A stretch of 64,000 nt of DNA from an uncultured Oscillospiraceae bacterium (GTDB lineage: Bacteria; Bacillota; Clostridia; Oscillospirales; Acutalibacteraceae), in assembly GCA_948471095.1 (NCBI GenBank), contig CAOKRG010000007.1, positions 1 through 64,000 of the forward strand, given 5' to 3'. Shown here in pieces: positions 61,519 to 64,000 of the stretch. Numbering within the stretch: position 1 is the first letter of the stretch; the number at the start of each line of letters is the position of its first letter. The notes under the pieces were generated by a model. It was not told the origin of the DNA. It saw nothing but the letters and a program-made list of their open reading frames with translations, and did not search any database. Position numbers and translations under genes: made by a program.

Positions 61519-63207
61519 TCATTGAATTGGGATGATGATGGTGGTCTGGGCCCCTCCGCCGGGAGGGTTGGACAGGGTCAGGCTGGCCTGGTCCTGGTAG
61601 AGCAGCGCCAGCCTCCTGCGCACGTTCTCTATGCCCACATGGGAGTCCCCGGGGGAGTCCGGCTGCGCCCCGCTCAAAATATGGGCGGGATAGCCGGGGC
61701 CGTTGTCCCGAATGGTCACCGTCAGCCTGTTTCTGGGGCCGAGGCGGGCGTCGACCGCCACCTGTACGGAGTTCTCCCCGGTAAACGCGTACTTCATGGA
61801 GTTTTCCACAAAGGTCTGCAACAAAAACAAGGGGACCCGCTGTTCGGTCAGCTCCTGGGGAATCCGGCAGCAAACCGAAAGCCGGTTGCTGTAGCGCAGC
61901 TTTTGTATGGCCACATAGCTCTCCATATGCTGAATCTCGTCCCGCAGGGGCACCAGGTCCGAGTGGGATTTTAACGAGTAGCGGAAATACTTTGTCAAGG
62001 CCAGCACCATTTTCTGTATGGTGGGAAAGTCCGAGACCTGGGCCAGGCTGTAGATCACATTGAGGCTGTTGATGTAGAAATGGGGGGTCAGCTGCAGCCG
62101 CAGAAACTGCATTTCCGTCCGCTGGGCGTCCAGCTGCTTTTCATAGGCGGAGATTTTCAGCTGGCTGATCTCCGAGGCCATCCGGTTAAAGGTAGCGCCG
62201 ATCAGCTGGAACTCCTTATAGACTCGGGGCTGCTGAAAGCGGATGGACAGGTTTCCGTGGCCGAAGTCCTGCATCACGGAGCAGATCTGCCGGGTGGGGG
62301 CCACCACCCGGCGGTGGATCAGGAGCAGGAAGAGGGGAGCCGCCAGGGCCAGGAGGACCGTGACCAGGGCGGTTACGTCCTGGAAGGTGTCGAGCCCCTT
62401 TAGGATGCTGGTGGTGTGCAGCAGGGCCACCAGGGACAGTTCCCCGCTGTCCAGGGAGGCGGCGATGGTGTTATAGGTTTCCCCGTCAAAGCGGCAGGAG
62501 CCAAAAGACCGCTGGCTTTTTTGCAGGTCGAACTGCTGGGCGAACTGCGGGTAGCCGGAGAACAGGGGCGCGCCCGACTGGGACACCAGCCCCACGTAGT
62601 CCAGCTTCTGAATTTCCGGCTCCCCGAGGTAGCTTAAGAATTTGGTGATGTCGATCCAGACCCCTATGTCATAGCTGCCGCGCCGCAAAATGCGCAGAAG
62701 GCAGAAATCCTTCCCGATCTGGATTCCGGTCCAGCCGGAAAGCCCGCCGCTTTCAAACTCCTGGGCGTAGGCCTTCGTCTGGGACACCAGGGCCTGTTTT
62801 TTGGCCAGGTTGTCGTAGCTTACCATGCTGGCGGTCAGCTGGTCCCGCTTTGGGCTGTAGGTGAACACCCCGTCCAAAAAATCATACGTCCCCAAGATCT
62901 CTCCCAAGGTGTTGCGTACCCGCATCTGGCTCAATACCTGTTCGTCCTGGGAGGAGAGGCCGGGAGAGTCCGGCGCGTCCTTCACGTCCGTGTTCAGCAG
63001 GTTCTTCTCGATCATCCCCAAAATGGAGTCCACCTGGTTGCCAAACAAGGAGATGGTATTCCGCCCCAGGCTTGCCGCCTGGCTTTGCAGCAGCCAGGCG
63101 GAGTAGACGTTGCTGACCACCAGCAGGGCAAGCAGCGGAAGAATGACCGATGCCAGCAAAAGCGGGATGCCGGTCCGGATGCTGTTGGAAAAGGAAAATT
63201 TCTTCAT
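61519..63207 (-). CDS. Sensor histidine kinase (YesM-like)
   Basis: The protein has 562 residues from the ATG at 63207 with GAGGTGAT upstream. It has two membrane segments (about residues 13-35 and 270-300) with an extracellular cache-like sensor between them, then HAMP (RRVVAPTRQICSVMQDFGHGNLSIRFQ). The His-kinase box is LRLQLTPHFYINSLNVIYSLAQ, the N box FVENSMKYAF and the G box IRDNGPGYP. It senses extracytoplasmic sugar, probably through the lipoprotein encoded divergently from it, and phosphorylates the YesN-like regulator. Confidence 0.92.
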   Translation of the reverse strand: MKKFSFSNSIRTGIPLLLASVILPLLALLVVSNVYSAWLLQSQAASLGRNTISLFGNQVDSILGMIEKNLLNTDVKDAPDSPGLSSQDEQVLSQMRVRNTLGEILGTYDFLDGVFTYSPKRDQLTASMVSYDNLAKKQALVSQTKAYAQEFESGGLSGWTGIQIGKDFCLLRILRRGSYDIGVWIDITKFLSYLGEPEIQKLDYVGLVSQSGAPLFSGYPQFAQQFDLQKSQRSFGSCRFDGETYNTIAASLDSGELSLVALLHTTSILKGLDTFQDVTALVTVLLALAAPLFLLLIHRRVVAPTRQICSVMQDFGHGNLSIRFQQPRVYKEFQLIGATFNRMASEISQLKISAYEKQLDAQRTEMQFLRLQLTPHFYINSLNVIYSLAQVSDFPTIQKMVLALTKYFRYSLKSHSDLVPLRDEIQHMESYVAIQKLRYSNRLSVCCRIPQELTEQRVPLFLLQTFVENSMKYAFTGENSVQVAVDARLGPRNRLTVTIRDNGPGYPAHILSGAQPDSPGDSHVGIENVRRRLALLYQDQASLTLSNPPGGGAQTTIIIPIQ

Positions 63208-63423
63208 TTTTATCACCTCGCAGATGACAGCTCTTTTTATCATAATAACGGAGAAAACCGCCGGTGTCAAGCCGTATGCCGGCGGGGGAAGGGCGCGTTT
63301 CGGAGAAGAATGGCATAAAATCGACAATTCAGGTTATAAAAACGGCAGTTTTGGGCAGAGTTTTTTGGCTATAATACAGTTGTCCGGAAGGATGGGATTT
63401 CAAAAACAGAAGGAGGAAACACG

Positions 63424-64000
63424 ATGAAACGTACATGGAAATGGGCCGGCAGGATGTTGGCCCTGTGCCTGGCGGCGGCCCTGCTGTGCTCCATCAGCGC
63501 CTGCGGGGGCAAGCCGCAGGAGAGCGGCGCCGTGGACAGCGGCGGCAGCGCCAGCAGCAAGCGGGAGGAAGCTTCCGCCTCTCAGCCCGAGGAGACCCAG
63601 GGCGGGGGCGGGGAGGAGCCGGTGGAGCTGGTCATGTCCTTTTGGGCCTCTACCGAGCCCGCTGGTCTGAACCAGGTGTTCGAGGCGCTCAGCGAGTACA
63701 CGAAGGAGAAGATCGGCGTAACCGTAAAGCCCTTTACGGTCAACATGTCCAACTATCCCCAGCAGATCAACCTGATGCTTTCCAGCGGGGAACAAATCGA
63801 CCTGATGTGCTGTTATTATCAGTGGTTCCAGAGCCTATATTCCAAGGGGCACTTGAAAGAGCTGGAATCTCTGGTGGAGTCGGAGGGCCAGGGAATCGTC
63901 GACGCCATTGGGTGGGACTTCTTGAATGCCGGGCGCATCGGCACGGGCCTCTACGGCCTGACCACCAACCGGGACTTGGCCAAGGAATACGGCTTCCTCA
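63424..64000 (+). CDS. ABC sugar-binding lipoprotein, 3' end outside window
   Basis: It starts at the ATG at 63424 after GAAGGAGG and remains open to the window end (192 residues seen). Lipoprotein signal: MKRTWKWAGRMLALCLAAALLCSISACGG with the lipobox around Cys27. A Ser/Gly/Glu-rich linker follows (about residues 30-60), then the extracellular solute-binding fold (VELVMSFWASTEPAGLNQVFEAL, INLMLSSGEQIDLMCCYYQW). It binds an oligosaccharide for import and probably serves the YesM/YesN pair divergent from it; a TATAAT at 63370-63375 is the likely -10. Confidence 0.85.
   Translation, partial: MKRTWKWAGRMLALCLAAALLCSISACGGKPQESGAVDSGGSASSKREEASASQPEETQGGGGEEPVELVMSFWASTEPAGLNQVFEALSEYTKEKIGVTVKPFTVNMSNYPQQINLMLSSGEQIDLMCCYYQWFQSLYSKGHLKELESLVESEGQGIVDAIGWDFLNAGRIGTGLYGLTTNRDLAKEYGFL

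Overview
The window looks like the chromosome of a gut-type Clostridia, most likely an Oscillospiraceae/Flavonifractor-like organism. The reasons are high GC, strong AGGAGG ribosome binding sites, a SpoVB-type flippase, DUF4364 and DUF1292 proteins, a dockerin protein, YesM/YesN sugar regulation and many single glycoside hydrolases. This placement is inference from gene content; no marker was searched.

Positions 1-21690 are a mobile-element array at an initiator tRNA gene (21614-21690, minus). A 53-bp copy of the tRNA 3' half plus the edge of its terminator recurs at 3064-3116 with two substitutions. Between the two copies lies an ~18.5-kb integrative mobilizable element. Its backbone (16.4-21.5 kb) holds a DUF6076 protein, excisionase, HTH protein, RHH accessory protein, MobP-type relaxase and tyrosine integrase; no conjugation pore genes are present. 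Both ends carry the direct-repeat pair TGGGTCA(G/A) at 12-bp spacing. To the left, 1-3063 looks like the end of a second element in the same site, with a broken HerA/VirD4-like ATPase and different arm repeats (GTGTTAGAAA).

The cargo (3.4-16.4 kb) is the most interesting part. Minus strand: M16C protease, YitT membrane protein, CyuA-type cysteine desulfidase. Plus strand: a thioredoxin-reductase-like flavoprotein without an NADPH motif, a trigger factor lacking the ribosome-binding domain, a CVPC thioredoxin, a lipoprotein, two ABC exporter half-subunits, an exported paralogue of the lipoprotein, and a LytTR regulator whose receiver domain has lost its phosphorylation residues. Copies of a ~23-bp repeat flank this block, with a third before the integrase. 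I propose a mobile thiol-redox, folding and export cassette.

From 22 kb on, the DNA is ordinary chromosome: SpoVB-like flippase, prmA, small enzymes, GH78, rpsF-ssb-rpsR, then glycan genes (DUF5054/GH38-like, DUF4091, GH3, dockerin protein), pyruvate kinase, an SPFH protein, sugar oxidoreductase/isomerase genes, DUF1292 followed by a probable 6S RNA, nucleoside hydrolase with a Gfo/Idh/MocA enzyme, a TrmH-type methyltransferase, a mosaic papain-like protease, a MATE pump, a heterodimeric ABC exporter with one degenerate ATP site, and YesN/YesM divergent from a sugar-binding lipoprotein that runs off the window.

Two repeat systems stand out. At least six intergenic mosaic palindromic repeats share a terminal consensus and carry interior hairpins of changing sequence. 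Upstream of pyruvate kinase, a 132-bp unit repeats about 2.6 times, and each full unit can fold into two long stems.
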